Shown: one piece after another, positions 19,411 to 28,055 of the stretch
How positions within the stretch are numbered: the first letter of the stretch is position 1
How the letters are laid out: the number at the start of each line of letters is the position of its first letter
Assembly (NCBI RefSeq): GCF_001580545.1
Contig: NZ_LRBG01000001.1
Coordinates: 310,001-374,000, forward strand
DNA from: Paraburkholderia monticola
GTDB taxonomy: Bacteria > Pseudomonadota > Gammaproteobacteria > Burkholderiales > Burkholderiaceae
Length of the DNA: 64,000 bases
Direction of reading: 5' to 3'
Translations under genes and position numbers: made by a program
Notes under the pieces: generated by a model
The model's input: the letters and a program-made list of their open reading frames with translations, nothing else
What the model was told of the DNA's origin: nothing
Database searches by the model: none

Positions 19411-19875
19411 TCATTTGTCCATCTGCTTCTGCGCGTCGGACGAATCGGTCGACGCGCTCGACGAAGCCGAGGTGCCCGCATTCTGCGCCGACCACGCCTG
19501 CAGCTTGCGCCCCGCCGTTTCGAGGCCCTGGCCCGTGACCGACGCGGCTCGGCCGATCTGCGCGTTGGCCGCGCTCGCCGCGTTCTGCAGATTGGCCTGC
19601 GCGCTCGACGCCAATGCGCCCGGGTCGATCCTGATCGACGGCGCGGACGCCGCTGCGAGGTTCTGCTGCGCGGCGTCCTTGGTCGCGGCGACCTGCTGGC
19701 CGACGTAGCTCGCGGCCTGATTGAGCTTCTGACCGGCCAGCTGCGCAGCGTCGTTGAGCTTGCTCGCCGCCTGGTCGGCCGCCGCGTCGTGCTTCTCGCA
19801 CGCGGCCAGCGCACCGAACACGAGGACCACGACTGCCGCGCGGCGCAATAACGATGAGGAATGGGATGAAGTCAT
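19411..19875 (-). CDS. Putative lipoprotein, Ala/Gln-rich
   Basis: 154 residues beginning MTSSHSSSLLRR, then a hydrophobic signal and a lipobox ALAAC with the lipidated Cys at residue 26. The mature part is low-complexity and helical (repeated A, Q, N, S, D), reminiscent of Lpp-like or coiled-coil envelope proteins; a Ser-rich tail follows. No known domain recognised. Residue 27 is Glu, so outer-membrane sorting is plausible. ATG at 19875 gives the correct signal position. Divergent from the PfpI gene. Confidence 0.7.
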   Translation of the reverse strand: MTSSHSSSLLRRAAVVVLVFGALAACEKHDAAADQAASKLNDAAQLAGQKLNQAASYVGQQVAATKDAAQQNLAAASAPSIRIDPGALASSAQANLQNAASAANAQIGRAASVTGQGLETAGRKLQAWSAQNAGTSASSSASTDSSDAQKQMDK

Positions 19876-20071
19876 GATCTGGAAGGAGCCGCGCGGGGCG
19901 GCTCGCGCAAGCGAAGATGCAGCCATGATACCGCCGTTGCGCCGCGCCGCCGGTTTGCGCTGCAGCGGCGCGCCGGTCGCGGTTCTGTCAAACATGAGGG
20001 AGTAGACTGCCTGAGCAATGACCAGCATCTATCAGCATCTCAGTGTTCCGTTGATCAACTGGAGACATACG

Positions 20072-20653
20072 ATGGCGGCAAAGAAGATTCTGTTCCTGAC
20101 CGGCGACTTCGCCGAGGATTACGAAACGATGGTGCCGTTTCAGGCGCTACAGGCGGTCGGCCACGTGGTCGACGCGGTCTGCCCGGACAAGCGCGCGGGT
20201 GAGCGCGTGAAGACCGCGATCCATGATTTCGAGGGCGACCAGACCTACACCGAAAAGCCCGGCCACCAGTTCACGCTGAACGCCAGCTTCGAGGACGTCG
20301 ATCCGCGCCAATACGACGCGCTCGCTATCGCCGGCGGCCGCGCGCCCGAGTATCTGCGGCTCAATCCGAAGGTGATCGACATCGTCCGGCAGTTCGCCGA
20401 GGCGGGCAAGCCGATCGCCGCGATCTGCCATGCCGCGCAACTGCTGGCGGCCGCCGACGTGATCCGTGGCAAGCGCATCTCCGCGTATCCGGCCTGCGCG
20501 CCCGAAGTCAAGCTGGCGGGCGGCGAGTACGCCGACATCCCCGTCGATGCCGCGATCACCGACGCCAACTTCGTCACCGCGCCCGCGTGGCCCGCGCATC
20601 CCGAGTGGCTGCGCCAGTTCCTCGTGCTGCTCGGCACGCGTATCGAGCACTGA
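20072..20653 (+). CDS. DJ-1/PfpI-family protein
   Basis: 193 residues. The nucleophile elbow AICHAAQ places the reactive Cys at residue 119, and the conserved acidic residue is E15 in the FAEDYE motif. This is the class-I amidotransferase-like fold of PfpI/YhbO/DJ-1 proteins, reported as protein deglycases, glyoxalases or chaperones. Start ATG at 20072 has GGAG about 7 nt upstream; an in-frame ATG at 20018 is less likely. Neighbours give no pathway. Which activity applies is unknown. Confidence 0.85.
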   Translation: MAAKKILFLTGDFAEDYETMVPFQALQAVGHVVDAVCPDKRAGERVKTAIHDFEGDQTYTEKPGHQFTLNASFEDVDPRQYDALAIAGGRAPEYLRLNPKVIDIVRQFAEAGKPIAAICHAAQLLAAADVIRGKRISAYPACAPEVKLAGGEYADIPVDAAITDANFVTAPAWPAHPEWLRQFLVLLGTRIEH

Positions 20654-20732
20654 GCCGGAACCCCGCTCGGGCGGCGAGCGTCGACATGCAGCGACGGTCG
20701 CCGCAACTGCGCGCAACAGCAGCCACCCGCTT

Positions 20733-22508
20733 CTACCGCGTACTGATTCCTCGCACCGCGTCGATCGCAGGTGCGGGCGAACCACTGCCCGCGACCAAAC
20801 CAGAACCTGCCGCGCCTTGCGCGCTCCCGGGCGCACCACGCGTCGCCTGGGCCGCCTGCGTCGTCAGAGCCGCGCCCGCGACGGCGAGTGCAGGCGCGCC
20901 TGCCGCCGACAACGCCGAGCGCGCCGCCCCCGCCTCCGGCAGAGACAGATACAACGTCGTCCCCACCCCCTCCTTCGATTCGGCCCACACGCGGCCACCG
21001 TGCCGCTCGACCATCCGCCGCACGAGCGCGAGGCCAATGCCCTCGCCGACCGCCGCATTGTCATGCAGGCGCTGGAACGCGATGAACAGGCGCGGCAGCG
21101 CGATCGCCGGAATGCCGAGGCCGTTGTCGCGCACGTAGAAGATCCGCAGCGAATGCACGCCCGGCGGCGCGGGCGTGGTGCCGATTTCGATGCGGCCTTC
21201 GCGAGCCGGGTGCAGATAGTTGACCGCATTGCCGACCAGGTTCGCGAAGATCTGTTCGAGCGCGGTCGGATCGCCCCAGACCGCGGGCAGTTCGCCAACC
21301 GTCACGCGGGCGCGCCGCGCGCGGATCGAGCCCTGCATCGCATCGACGACGCGCTGCACGATGTCGCGCACGTCGACCTTCTGGCGCCGGTACTCGACCC
21401 GTCCGACGCGCGACAGCCGCAACAGCGCGTCGATGATGTGCGACGAGCGCAGCACGGCGGTCTGCAGATAATGCAACGCCTCGCCGATGTCTTCGTCGAC
21501 GATCCGCTCGATACGTTCGCGCGTGCTCACCGCGAGCGACGAGCCGCGCACCGCGTCGCGCAACTCGTCGCAGGCGCGGATCAGTTCCTTCGAAAAGCCC
21601 TGCAGGTTCACGAGCGGCGCACGCAGGTCGTGCGACACGCTGTAGATGAACATTTCGTTTTCCTGGGTCTGCTGGCGCAGCGTCTCGTTGATGCGCGCAA
21701 GTTCGGCGGCGCGACGCTCGAGGTCCGCGTGAAAGCGCGCCTCGATGCGCTCGGCTTCGAGCAGACGCCGGCTCGTCTCGTGCAAGGTCAGATCGAGCCG
21801 CGCGATCTCGTCGCGGCCCGTGCCGATCGGCGCGAGCGGCTCGTTGCCGGCGAGCCGTCCGGCGTTGTCGGACAGCAGCGCGAGCCGGCCCCGCACGCCG
21901 CGCGTGAACATCCCGATGGCGAGCGCGACGAACAGCAGCGAGCCCAACGCGGCCGCGACGATCAGCGTCTGCTCGCGCTCGCGCACGGCGGCGACCGTAT
22001 TCGAGCGCGAGGTGTCGAGGCGGCGCTCCTCGGCCTGGAACGCGCTCACCTCCAGACGAAAACGATCGAGCACATCGGCCTGGGCGAGATCGTGGAAGCG
22101 CTTGAGAATTTCGCCACGCCGCCCGGCGTGCAGCAGGTCCTGGATCCGGTCCGACCACTGGCGGTATGCCTGCACCGCCTGGCGCACCTCGACCACGCGC
22201 TCGACCTGCGCGGGATTGTCGGCGACGAGTTCGGCGAGTTGATCGATGCGCCGGTCGACATCCACCCACACCGAGACCGGCGTCGTGAAATGCACGTCGT
22301 TGGCGAGCACCGCGCCGCGCAGCGCGACCGATTCGGACAGCACCGGATCGAGAATCGCGGTGGTCTGGCGCAGCACTTCCTCGCTGTGCATCGCCCACCG
22401 CTCCGCCGACGTCGCGTCGGCTTGTGCCTTCACGAGCCCGGAGAGCAGCGCGAGTTCGAGGACGGCCGGGATCGCGATCAGCAACAGGCCCTTAGTGGTC
22501 AGTCTCAT
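20733..22508 (-). CDS. Membrane sensor histidine kinase (CHASE3-like, orphan)
   Basis: 591 residues. Membrane helix at 6-27, a helical periplasmic sensor (about 30-180, CHASE3-like), a second helix at 182-203, HAMP (205-255), HisKA with the phospho-acceptor H293 in VSHDLRAPL, and HATPase_c with N box, DNGLGIP G1 box and GEGIGLAL G2 box. The last 60 or so residues are Ala/Gly/Ser-rich and beyond the catalytic domain. No response regulator gene is adjacent, so the partner is unknown. Divergent from the amt gene, but nothing else ties it to nitrogen control. Confidence 0.9.
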   Translation of the reverse strand: MRLTTKGLLLIAIPAVLELALLSGLVKAQADATSAERWAMHSEEVLRQTTAILDPVLSESVALRGAVLANDVHFTTPVSVWVDVDRRIDQLAELVADNPAQVERVVEVRQAVQAYRQWSDRIQDLLHAGRRGEILKRFHDLAQADVLDRFRLEVSAFQAEERRLDTSRSNTVAAVREREQTLIVAAALGSLLFVALAIGMFTRGVRGRLALLSDNAGRLAGNEPLAPIGTGRDEIARLDLTLHETSRRLLEAERIEARFHADLERRAAELARINETLRQQTQENEMFIYSVSHDLRAPLVNLQGFSKELIRACDELRDAVRGSSLAVSTRERIERIVDEDIGEALHYLQTAVLRSSHIIDALLRLSRVGRVEYRRQKVDVRDIVQRVVDAMQGSIRARRARVTVGELPAVWGDPTALEQIFANLVGNAVNYLHPAREGRIEIGTTPAPPGVHSLRIFYVRDNGLGIPAIALPRLFIAFQRLHDNAAVGEGIGLALVRRMVERHGGRVWAESKEGVGTTLYLSLPEAGAARSALSAAGAPALAVAGAALTTQAAQATRGAPGSAQGAAGSGLVAGSGSPAPAIDAVRGISTR

Positions 22509-22735
22509 GCGTGCGCATTGGAGTAGTTGGCCGGCGGATCACGCACGGAGTCGGCACATTATGTCGGCGTTTGCGGACAAAAACAAAGAGGGTCGAAAAC
22601 ACGGCGATGGTGCGCCAGGAATGGGCATCGGCGCGACCGGCGGGCGTCATATGCGTCAGGATTCCGAAGGACCGTGTAATTGAAATCGAATATTTCGCCC
22701 CCGGTTGGGTCATCCGTTTCACCCTCGCAAGGATA

Positions 22736-22752
22736 TGCACTTTTATTGTGCT
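22736..22752. promoter_or_regulatory. Candidate NtrC-binding site upstream of amt
   Basis: TGCACTTTTATTGTGCT resembles the NtrC consensus TGCACC-N5-GGTGCA (TGCAC left arm, GTGC right arm). It is about 110 bp upstream of the sigma-54 -24 element, a usual distance. Half-matches occur at 22768-22773 (GGTGCA) and 22833-22838 (TGCACC). Confidence 0.5.
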
Positions 22753-22862
22753 TTTTCTCGCCGATCAGGTGCATGCCGCCTGCGTGCGGCGCATCGCGCC
22801 AACGCGTCCGGATTCCCATCCCGGTGCCCGATTGCACCGTGTCGACGCGATCGGCACAACAT

Positions 22863-22878
22863 TGGCCCACTTCTTGCT
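22863..22878 (+). promoter_or_regulatory. Sigma-54 (RpoN) promoter of amt
   Basis: TGGCCCACTTCTTGCT fits TGGCAC-N5-TTGCW, with GG at -24 and GC at -12 separated by exactly 10 bp. A transcript would start near 22889, 27 nt before the amt ATG. Confidence 0.75.
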
Positions 22879-22915
22879 GACATAGCGCACTTTTTTGGCT
22901 AAGCGGGACACATCG

Positions 22916-24103
22916 ATGGAAAGTCTGAAATACGGCGCCGATACCGAGTTTCTTCTGATCGGCGCCGCCATGGTGCTGGCGATGCACGCGGGGTTCGCAT
23001 TCCTCGAGCTCGGCACCGTGCGCAAGAAAAATCAGGTCAATGCGCTGGTCAAGATTCTGGTGGACTTCGCGGTCTCGACGATCGCGTATTTCTTCATCGG
23101 CTACACGATCGCGTACGGCGTGCAGTTTTTCGGCAACGCCGCGTCGCTCGCCGAGCACAACGGCTATGGCCTCGTGCGCTTTTTCTTCCTGCTGACATTC
23201 GCCGCCGCGATCCCCGCGATCGTGTCGGGCGGCATCGCCGAGCGCTCGAAATTCAACCCGCAGCTGTTCGCGACGTTCGTGCTGGTCGGCTTCGTCTATC
23301 CGTTCTTCGAGGGTATCGCGTGGAACGACCGCTTCGGCATCCAGGACTGGCTCACGCAGGCTTTCGGCGCGCCGTTCCATGATTTCGCGGGCTCGGTGGT
23401 GGTGCACGCGTTCGGCGGCTGGGTCGCGCTGCCGGCCGTACTGCTGCTGGGCGCGCGTCACGGCCGCTATCACCGCGACGGCGGCATCGCCGCGCATCCG
23501 CCGTCGAACATTCCGTTTCTCGCGCTCGGCGCATGGGTGCTGACGGTCGGCTGGTTCGGCTTCAACGTGATGAGCGCGCAGACGCTCGACAAAATCAGCG
23601 GCCTCGTCGCGGTCAACTCGCTGATGGCGATGGTCGGCGGCACGCTGAGCGCGTGGTTCGCGGGCCGTAACGACCCGGGCTTCACGTACAACGGTCCGCT
23701 CGCGGGACTCGTGGCCGTGTGCGCGGGCTCGGATCTGATGCATCCGCTCGGTGCGCTCGTCACGGGCGGCATCGCCGGTGTGCTGTTCGTCTACATGTTC
23801 ACCTGCGTGCAGAACCGCTGGCGCATCGACGACGTGCTCGGCGTGTGGCCGCTGCACGGCCTGTGCGGCGCCTGGGGAGGCATTGCGGCCGGCATCTTCG
23901 GCAGCCACGCGCTCGGCGGCCTGGGCGGCGTGTCGTTCGCGTCGCAGTTGATCGGCACGCTTGGCGGCATCGTCGTGGCGACGCTCGGCGGCACCGTCGT
24001 GTACGGCGTGATCCGCATGACGGTTGGACTGCGGCTCGACCAGGAAGAGGAGTACAACGGCGCCGATCTGTCGATTCACAAGATCTCGGCAACAGCAGAG
24101 TAA
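22916..24103 (+). CDS. amt: Ammonium transporter (Amt/MEP/Rh family)
   Basis: 395 residues, about eleven membrane helices. Ammonium-recruiting D156 lies in [10 protein letters not shown], and the pore twin histidines are H164 (VVVHAFGG) and H314 ([12 protein letters not shown]), so the conduction machinery is intact. It starts at the first helix without a cleavable signal. The ATG at 22916 is used; an in-frame TTG at 22895 is less likely because it precedes almost directly the predicted transcription start. A sigma-54 promoter and an NtrC-like site lie upstream, indicating nitrogen-limited expression. No glnK lies next to it, unlike most amtB genes. Confidence 0.92.
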   Translation: MESLKYGADTEFLLIGAAMVLAMHAGFAFLELGTVRKKNQVNALVKILVDFAVSTIAYFFIGYTIAYGVQFFGNAASLAEHNGYGLVRFFFLLTFAAAIPAIVSGGIAERSKFNPQLFATFVLVGFVYPFFEGIAWNDRFGIQDWLTQAFGAPFHDFAGSVVVHAFGGWVALPAVLLLGARHGRYHRDGGIAAHPPSNIPFLALGAWVLTVGWFGFNVMSAQTLDKISGLVAVNSLMAMVGGTLSAWFAGRNDPGFTYNGPLAGLVAVCAGSDLMHPLGALVTGGIAGVLFVYMFTCVQNRWRIDDVLGVWPLHGLCGAWGGIAAGIFGSHALGGLGGVSFASQLIGTLGGIVVATLGGTVVYGVIRMTVGLRLDQEEEYNGADLSIHKISATAE

Positions 24104-24187
24104 GACCCGGCGGCGCACGAGGGAAACACCACGGGCGCGGCTCACGCGCCTGTCCCCAAATGCCCGCGCCGGTGTTAGACTGCGCGC

Positions 24188-24240
24188 CTGGAGATGGCAT
24201 TCTCCATTAACCGCCCTTGGGGCTGATGATGCCTGCTACG
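24188..24240 (+). promoter_or_regulatory. Fluoride riboswitch (crcB motif)
   Basis: The leader shows the conserved pieces in order: GGAGATGGCATTCTCC hairpin, ATTAACCGCC, then GGCTGATGATGCCTGCTACG. This is the fluoride aptamer consensus, with its pseudoknot elements (GGNGATG, AACCGCC, GGCTGATGA, CCTAC-like). It lies 75 bp upstream of crcB, a usual partner. Confidence 0.9.
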
Positions 24241-24314
24241 CCCGGTTATGCGGACGCGGCATCAACTCGCCCGCCTCAACCGGTTTGTCGACATTCCGGT
24301 TTCGATCCTCTTCC

Positions 24315-24695
24315 ATGTATTGGTCATTTCTCGCTGTCGCGATCGGCGGCGCACTCGGCTCGTTGTTCCGCTGGTTCCTCGGCATTCGCCTGAACGCGGT
24401 CTTTAGCGACCTGCCGCTCGGCACGCTCGCCGCCAATGTGATCGCCGGCTACATCATCGGGGTCGCGGTGGCGGGCTTCGCGCGCGTGCCGCAGCTCGCG
24501 CCGGAATGGCGGCTCTTCGTGATCACGGGTCTGATGGGCGGCCTCTCCACGTTCTCGACGTTCTCCGCGGAGGTCGTGCAGCGGCTGCAGGACGGCCGGC
24601 TCGGCTGGGCGGCGGGCGAAGTGGCGATCCATGTGAGCGCGTCGCTGATCATGACGATTCTCGGCATCGCGACCGTTTCGCTGCTGGCGCGCTGA
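24315..24695 (+). CDS. crcB: Fluoride ion channel CrcB (Fluc)
   Basis: 126 residues and four membrane helices. Family signatures are [13 protein letters not shown] near the N-terminus, [14 protein letters not shown] in helix 2 and [16 protein letters not shown] in helix 3 (the Phe-box/Ser-Thr track and Na+ site region). Fluc forms dual-topology dimers that export F-. ATG at 24315 gives the normal N-terminus; a longer in-frame extension overlaps the amt end and the riboswitch and is not used. The fluoride riboswitch just upstream gives direct control by fluoride. Confidence 0.95.
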   Translation: MYWSFLAVAIGGALGSLFRWFLGIRLNAVFSDLPLGTLAANVIAGYIIGVAVAGFARVPQLAPEWRLFVITGLMGGLSTFSTFSAEVVQRLQDGRLGWAAGEVAIHVSASLIMTILGIATVSLLAR

Positions 24696-24749
24696 CGCGC
24701 AGCCTCTGACACGTCAGCGCTTGGCCGGCTCAGCATCAGCTCAAATGTC

Positions 24750-26006
24750 TCACGGTGTCTCGGCTACCGATGGCACGGACAGCGGCGCGGGCCGCGCAGT
24801 GTCCCAACGACGCCTCAACACTCGGCGCAAGGCGGTCCTGACCGGCACCACGATCCGCTCCTGAAACAGCACCGACGCCACCAGAACCACGACCAGATAG
24901 ACCGGATAGGCAGAAAAGTGCACCTGCACCTGGCTCGCTGCCTGACTGCACAGATGCGGTTGATGCACGCAGGATAAAAGCGAATTCGGCATGCGAAGCA
25001 GCTTCTGCACTTTGAGAAACGCGATAAATATCGGGTATTGGAGAGCGAAGATCGACAACGAAGCGTTGCCAAGCCGCCTCGTCCACGCGGTGACGCGCGG
25101 CGACGCAGTCTGCATGACGCTCGCGCCGACGAAAATCACGGCGACTTGCGCAGGTAATAGCGCGCCATTGTGAAGCAGCACTTCCCAGGAACGCAGACCC
25201 GCCGTAAACAGAAAAGTCGCACCGATGAAAAGCGCCCCTAAACACCCGAATATGATCCATTGATAACGCGTAATGATGCGGGTAATGCGTTCAGCATTCG
25301 CCGCGAATATCCCGTAAGCAAGAATGCCCGCCAGAAATTCCGGGAGCCGTATCAGCGGATTGGTGTGCAACATGCCAATGGTCCACACCCCATACCAACC
25401 ACCTGCGACGACGATCAGCGGCGGCAACAGGCTAGCGGCCCACATCGCCAGCAGCATCATCGACTTGCGGCGCATCGACAGCAGGCGTGGCGCGAGTGCC
25501 GGAAACAACAAATAGAAAAAGAACAGCGTCGACAGCGACCACGAAGGAATATTGAACGACAGATAAAATGGATTCCACGCCTGCAATAACAGAATCTGCA
25601 AAACCGCATTGACAGCCATTTCTCCACCACTCATGGTGTGGATGATCGGCGGCGCCGAATCGAGATTACTCAGGTCGGTGTCAAATGGATGGGAATTCAC
25701 GGCCAGCAGTGCAATGCTCAGCACCAGCGTAATAATGTGAATCGGATAGATATTACTAAAGCGATTGATAAAAAATTTCGATGCTGAAACTCTTTTTATT
25801 TCACCGGTTTTAGTTTCCACCGAAACGTGCGACAGAATAAATCCTGACAGGATGAAAAAGATACTCGTCGCGCAGCCGCCGAACTTGAACAGGTCGGCCA
25901 ATGGCATCGTCCGGGCCTCGGGGTAGGTCACGAGCGTGTGGAACACGACCAGATAGCAGGCCAGCAGGAACCGCAGAACGTCCAGCCCGGGCAGCATCCC
26001 CTTCAT
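24750..26006 (-). CDS. Acyltransferase family 3 (OafA/YrhL-type) membrane protein
   Basis: 418 residues starting MKGMLPGLDVLRFLLACYLVVFHT, the typical start of acyltransferase-3 proteins with the catalytic-region His in VVFHT. About ten membrane helices, with the conserved RF.NIYPIH loop near residue 85. Such enzymes O-acylate surface polysaccharides, lipids or exported small molecules. An AAGGAA Shine-Dalgarno lies about 6 nt before the ATG. Base composition is clearly lower in G+C than the surroundings, and it stands alone in a low-GC patch, suggesting transfer. Substrate unknown. Confidence 0.85.
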   Translation of the reverse strand: MKGMLPGLDVLRFLLACYLVVFHTLVTYPEARTMPLADLFKFGGCATSIFFILSGFILSHVSVETKTGEIKRVSASKFFINRFSNIYPIHIITLVLSIALLAVNSHPFDTDLSNLDSAPPIIHTMSGGEMAVNAVLQILLLQAWNPFYLSFNIPSWSLSTLFFFYLLFPALAPRLLSMRRKSMMLLAMWAASLLPPLIVVAGGWYGVWTIGMLHTNPLIRLPEFLAGILAYGIFAANAERITRIITRYQWIIFGCLGALFIGATFLFTAGLRSWEVLLHNGALLPAQVAVIFVGASVMQTASPRVTAWTRRLGNASLSIFALQYPIFIAFLKVQKLLRMPNSLLSCVHQPHLCSQAASQVQVHFSAYPVYLVVVLVASVLFQERIVVPVRTALRRVLRRRWDTARPAPLSVPSVAETP

Positions 26007-26439
26007 TTCAATTTCCTTTTTCTTACATGGAAATATCTATTTATTGCGCACCCTTTCATAATCAGATGATTCTTCTTTTTTCAATTGAAAGTATTTGCGC
26101 GACTCAATACGCCAAGCATGATTCATTGACGGGCAGCAAGCGGTATGTGCGGTTTCGCACCTAATGGCGCCGCAAAAACCGGGTTTTACAGGCGGGACGG
26201 ATAAAAGCGCGGTTTCACCGCCCCTTTTACCCGCGCGATAATGAGAATCAGGTGCCGGAAAAAATGAACAAAAACCGGAGCAGGAAAATCAAAACCTGCC
26301 CGACAGGCAATTCGAAAATTACTTTGTTGCAAATGTAAGCTAGCGTAGCTGCCACGCAAGCATTTCCATCCCAATATTTGCAGCTTCCAGCCCCCGTGTG
26401 TGCCGATAGCTTTCTTTGTTTACGATCTGCGCTGATAAT
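26007..26439. other. Intergenic, AT-rich, no gene seen
   Basis: About 430 bp upstream of the acyltransferase. Lower G+C than flanks, short open frames only, none with plausible coding character. Likely contains the acyltransferase promoter; no clear -35/-10 pair could be fixed. Confidence 0.5.
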
Positions 26440-26471
26440 AAAAAAAAGGCGTCACGTTGCCGTGACGCCTT
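26440..26471 (-). terminator. Rho-independent terminator (minus strand)
   Basis: Perfect 11-bp stem AAGGCGTCACG/CGTGACGCCTT with a 4-nt loop, followed on the minus strand by a run of eight T. It terminates something transcribed leftwards from the IclR-acyltransferase gap, not a recognised CDS. Confidence 0.8.
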
Positions 26472-26650
26472 AAAAAGTTCTAGCCATTCCGAGGGCCGTG
26501 CTAGAACCTGAGAGACGGTATTCGGAAGCCACGAAGAAGCCATTGAGCCCATTGGATGGGCAGTCGATCCTGGATTTCGGGGATTTTCCGCCTACATGCA
26601 CCAAAAGCAGTCAGCGGAAGCGGGCTTTCGAAATGAGGTTCCATTTTTTA
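26440..26650 (-). ncRNA. Candidate small RNA ending in a Rho-independent terminator
   Basis: On the minus strand a TTGACT -35-like box (26666-26671) precedes about 200 nt with no convincing reading frame. Two consecutive stem-loops follow: 8-bp arms GTTCTAGC/GCTAGAAC (26477-26484 and 26500-26507), then the strong terminator at 26446-26471. A further CCCATCCAATGGG hairpin lies at 26548-26560. No gene on this strand ends here. A short minus frame overlaps it but crosses the terminator. No Rfam family recognised. Confidence 0.35.
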
Positions 26651-26811
26651 TGGTTATGCTGACTAAGTCAAGCAAAACATCGAGTAACGCGGATCGATCG
26701 GCAATGCGCTTCGATACAATGACCTTTCTCAAAGACAAATGAATGGATACCCCGGTTTGGAGATGCCAGCGCCCTCGGCAAGCGCTCGTCAACAGGCAGT
26801 CGAACGAGTAA

Positions 26812-26830
26812 TTTGAAATATCATTCCAAA
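26812..26830. promoter_or_regulatory. Candidate IclR operator
   Basis: TTTGAAATA-T-CATTCCAAA is an imperfect 19-bp inverted repeat (7 of 9 arm positions match) ending 7 bp before the iclR-type gene start. IclR proteins often bind such TGGAAT-like palindromes and repress themselves. Confidence 0.35.
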
Positions 26831-26837
26831 AAAACGC

Positions 26838-27683
26838 ATGAATCGATCCGCGCCCAACCAGACCGCACCCACCAAGGCCCAGACCAGTAAAGACAAGGAC
26901 AGCCCGGGCGATGAAGTCACCGCGCTCGCACGCGGGCTCACCGTGCTGCGCGCGGTCGCCGCCGCGCACGCCCCGCTCAGCAACCGTGAACTTGCCGAGT
27001 TGACCGGCATCCCGAAGCCCACCGTGTCGCGCATCACCGCCACGCTCGTGGGCGCCGGTTTTCTGCTGCGACTGCCCGATAGCGAACGCTTCGTGCTGAC
27101 CTCGTCGGTACTCGAACTGAGCAACGGCTTTCTACGCAATTTCGACATTCGCTCCCGTGCCCGGCCCTTCCTGATCGAGCTGGCCGAACGCACCGCGTTG
27201 TCGGTGCATCTCGCGGTGCGCGACCGCTATGACATGGTCGTGATCGATACGATCCGGCCGCGTTCGGCGGTGCTCGTGTCGCGTCTCGAAATCGGCTCGC
27301 GCATGAGTCTGACGCGCACCGCCGTCGGCCGGGCCTACCTCGCATCGCTCACGCAGGCGGACCGTGACCGGCTGCTCGCCGGGCTGCAGACCGCCGAAGG
27401 CGACGATTGGGGCTATATCGGCAGTCGTCTCGAAAGCGCGATCCAGGACACGCTCGAGCGAGGCTTCGCGATCGCCACCGGCGAGTGGTACGACGGCCTG
27501 AATGCGATCGCGCTGGGTTTCGTCGGGCCCTCGGGCGAGCGCTACGCGGTCAATTGCGGCGGCTCGGCCGATCAGTGTCCACGCGACTGGCTGATTTCGC
27601 GCGCCGCGCCCGCGCTGCTCGAATGCATCGACAAGATCGTGCTGGAGATCGGCGGCGCGCCGGGGCGCCGGCTCGACGAGTGA
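26838..27683 (+). CDS. IclR-family transcriptional regulator
   Basis: 281 residues: a Lys/Thr/Asp-rich leader (1-25), winged helix at about 27-88 (LSNRELAELTGIPKPTVSRITATL) and the IclR effector domain to the end (LSVHLAVRDRYDMVVIDTI; GEWYDGLNAIA). The effector pocket usually binds an aromatic or small organic acid. No catabolic genes are adjacent; the downstream neighbour on the same strand is the mdtABC operon 372 bp away. Control of the efflux operon is possible but unproven. Poor Shine-Dalgarno before the ATG. Confidence 0.88.
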   Translation: MNRSAPNQTAPTKAQTSKDKDSPGDEVTALARGLTVLRAVAAAHAPLSNRELAELTGIPKPTVSRITATLVGAGFLLRLPDSERFVLTSSVLELSNGFLRNFDIRSRARPFLIELAERTALSVHLAVRDRYDMVVIDTIRPRSAVLVSRLEIGSRMSLTRTAVGRAYLASLTQADRDRLLAGLQTAEGDDWGYIGSRLESAIQDTLERGFAIATGEWYDGLNAIALGFVGPSGERYAVNCGGSADQCPRDWLISRAAPALLECIDKIVLEIGGAPGRRLDE

Positions 27684-28055
27684 GCCGGCGGCCGCGACGA
27701 TTGCCCAACGGCGCCCTCACCCGACAATTCGCCAACATCCTGTAACCTTCGTAATCAAACGAAAAATACGTGGCTGGACTGTTACGGAGGCCGCAACGTA
27801 CGATCACGCATCCCGTCGTGGGAACGCGCGCGGCGAGTCGTGAGCGCCGCCGAAAATGGCCCCGCCCATCCGTGATGATTTCGCATTGCGTTAACATCTC
27901 TGTCCCGCGCCTCGGGTAGCATCGCGCTGAACTTTTGCGCGGCGCCCGCTGCGACAACCGCCTGACCTGCCGCCCATGTGCCGCTTAGCCGCCCTTCCAA
28001 CGGCGTCGAACGCACGAGCGGCTCACATCACCCAGCCTGCCACCTGACCGAACCG
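27684..28055. other. Intergenic, upstream of the efflux operon
   Basis: 372 bp between the iclR-type gene and mdtA. I see no gene, no clear -35/-10 pair with normal spacing, and no strong inverted repeat. Presumably contains the mdtABC promoter. Confidence 0.5.

Noticed and set aside
24689..24716. Inverted repeat GCTGACG...CGTCAGC after crcB
   Set aside because: 7-bp arms with a 14-nt spacer and no T run; too weak to call a terminator.
26340..26552. 70-residue minus-strand frame in the iclR/acyltransferase gap
   Set aside because: It crosses the strong terminator at 26440-26471, so a transcript from upstream would end before its stop codon; better read as a non-coding RNA.
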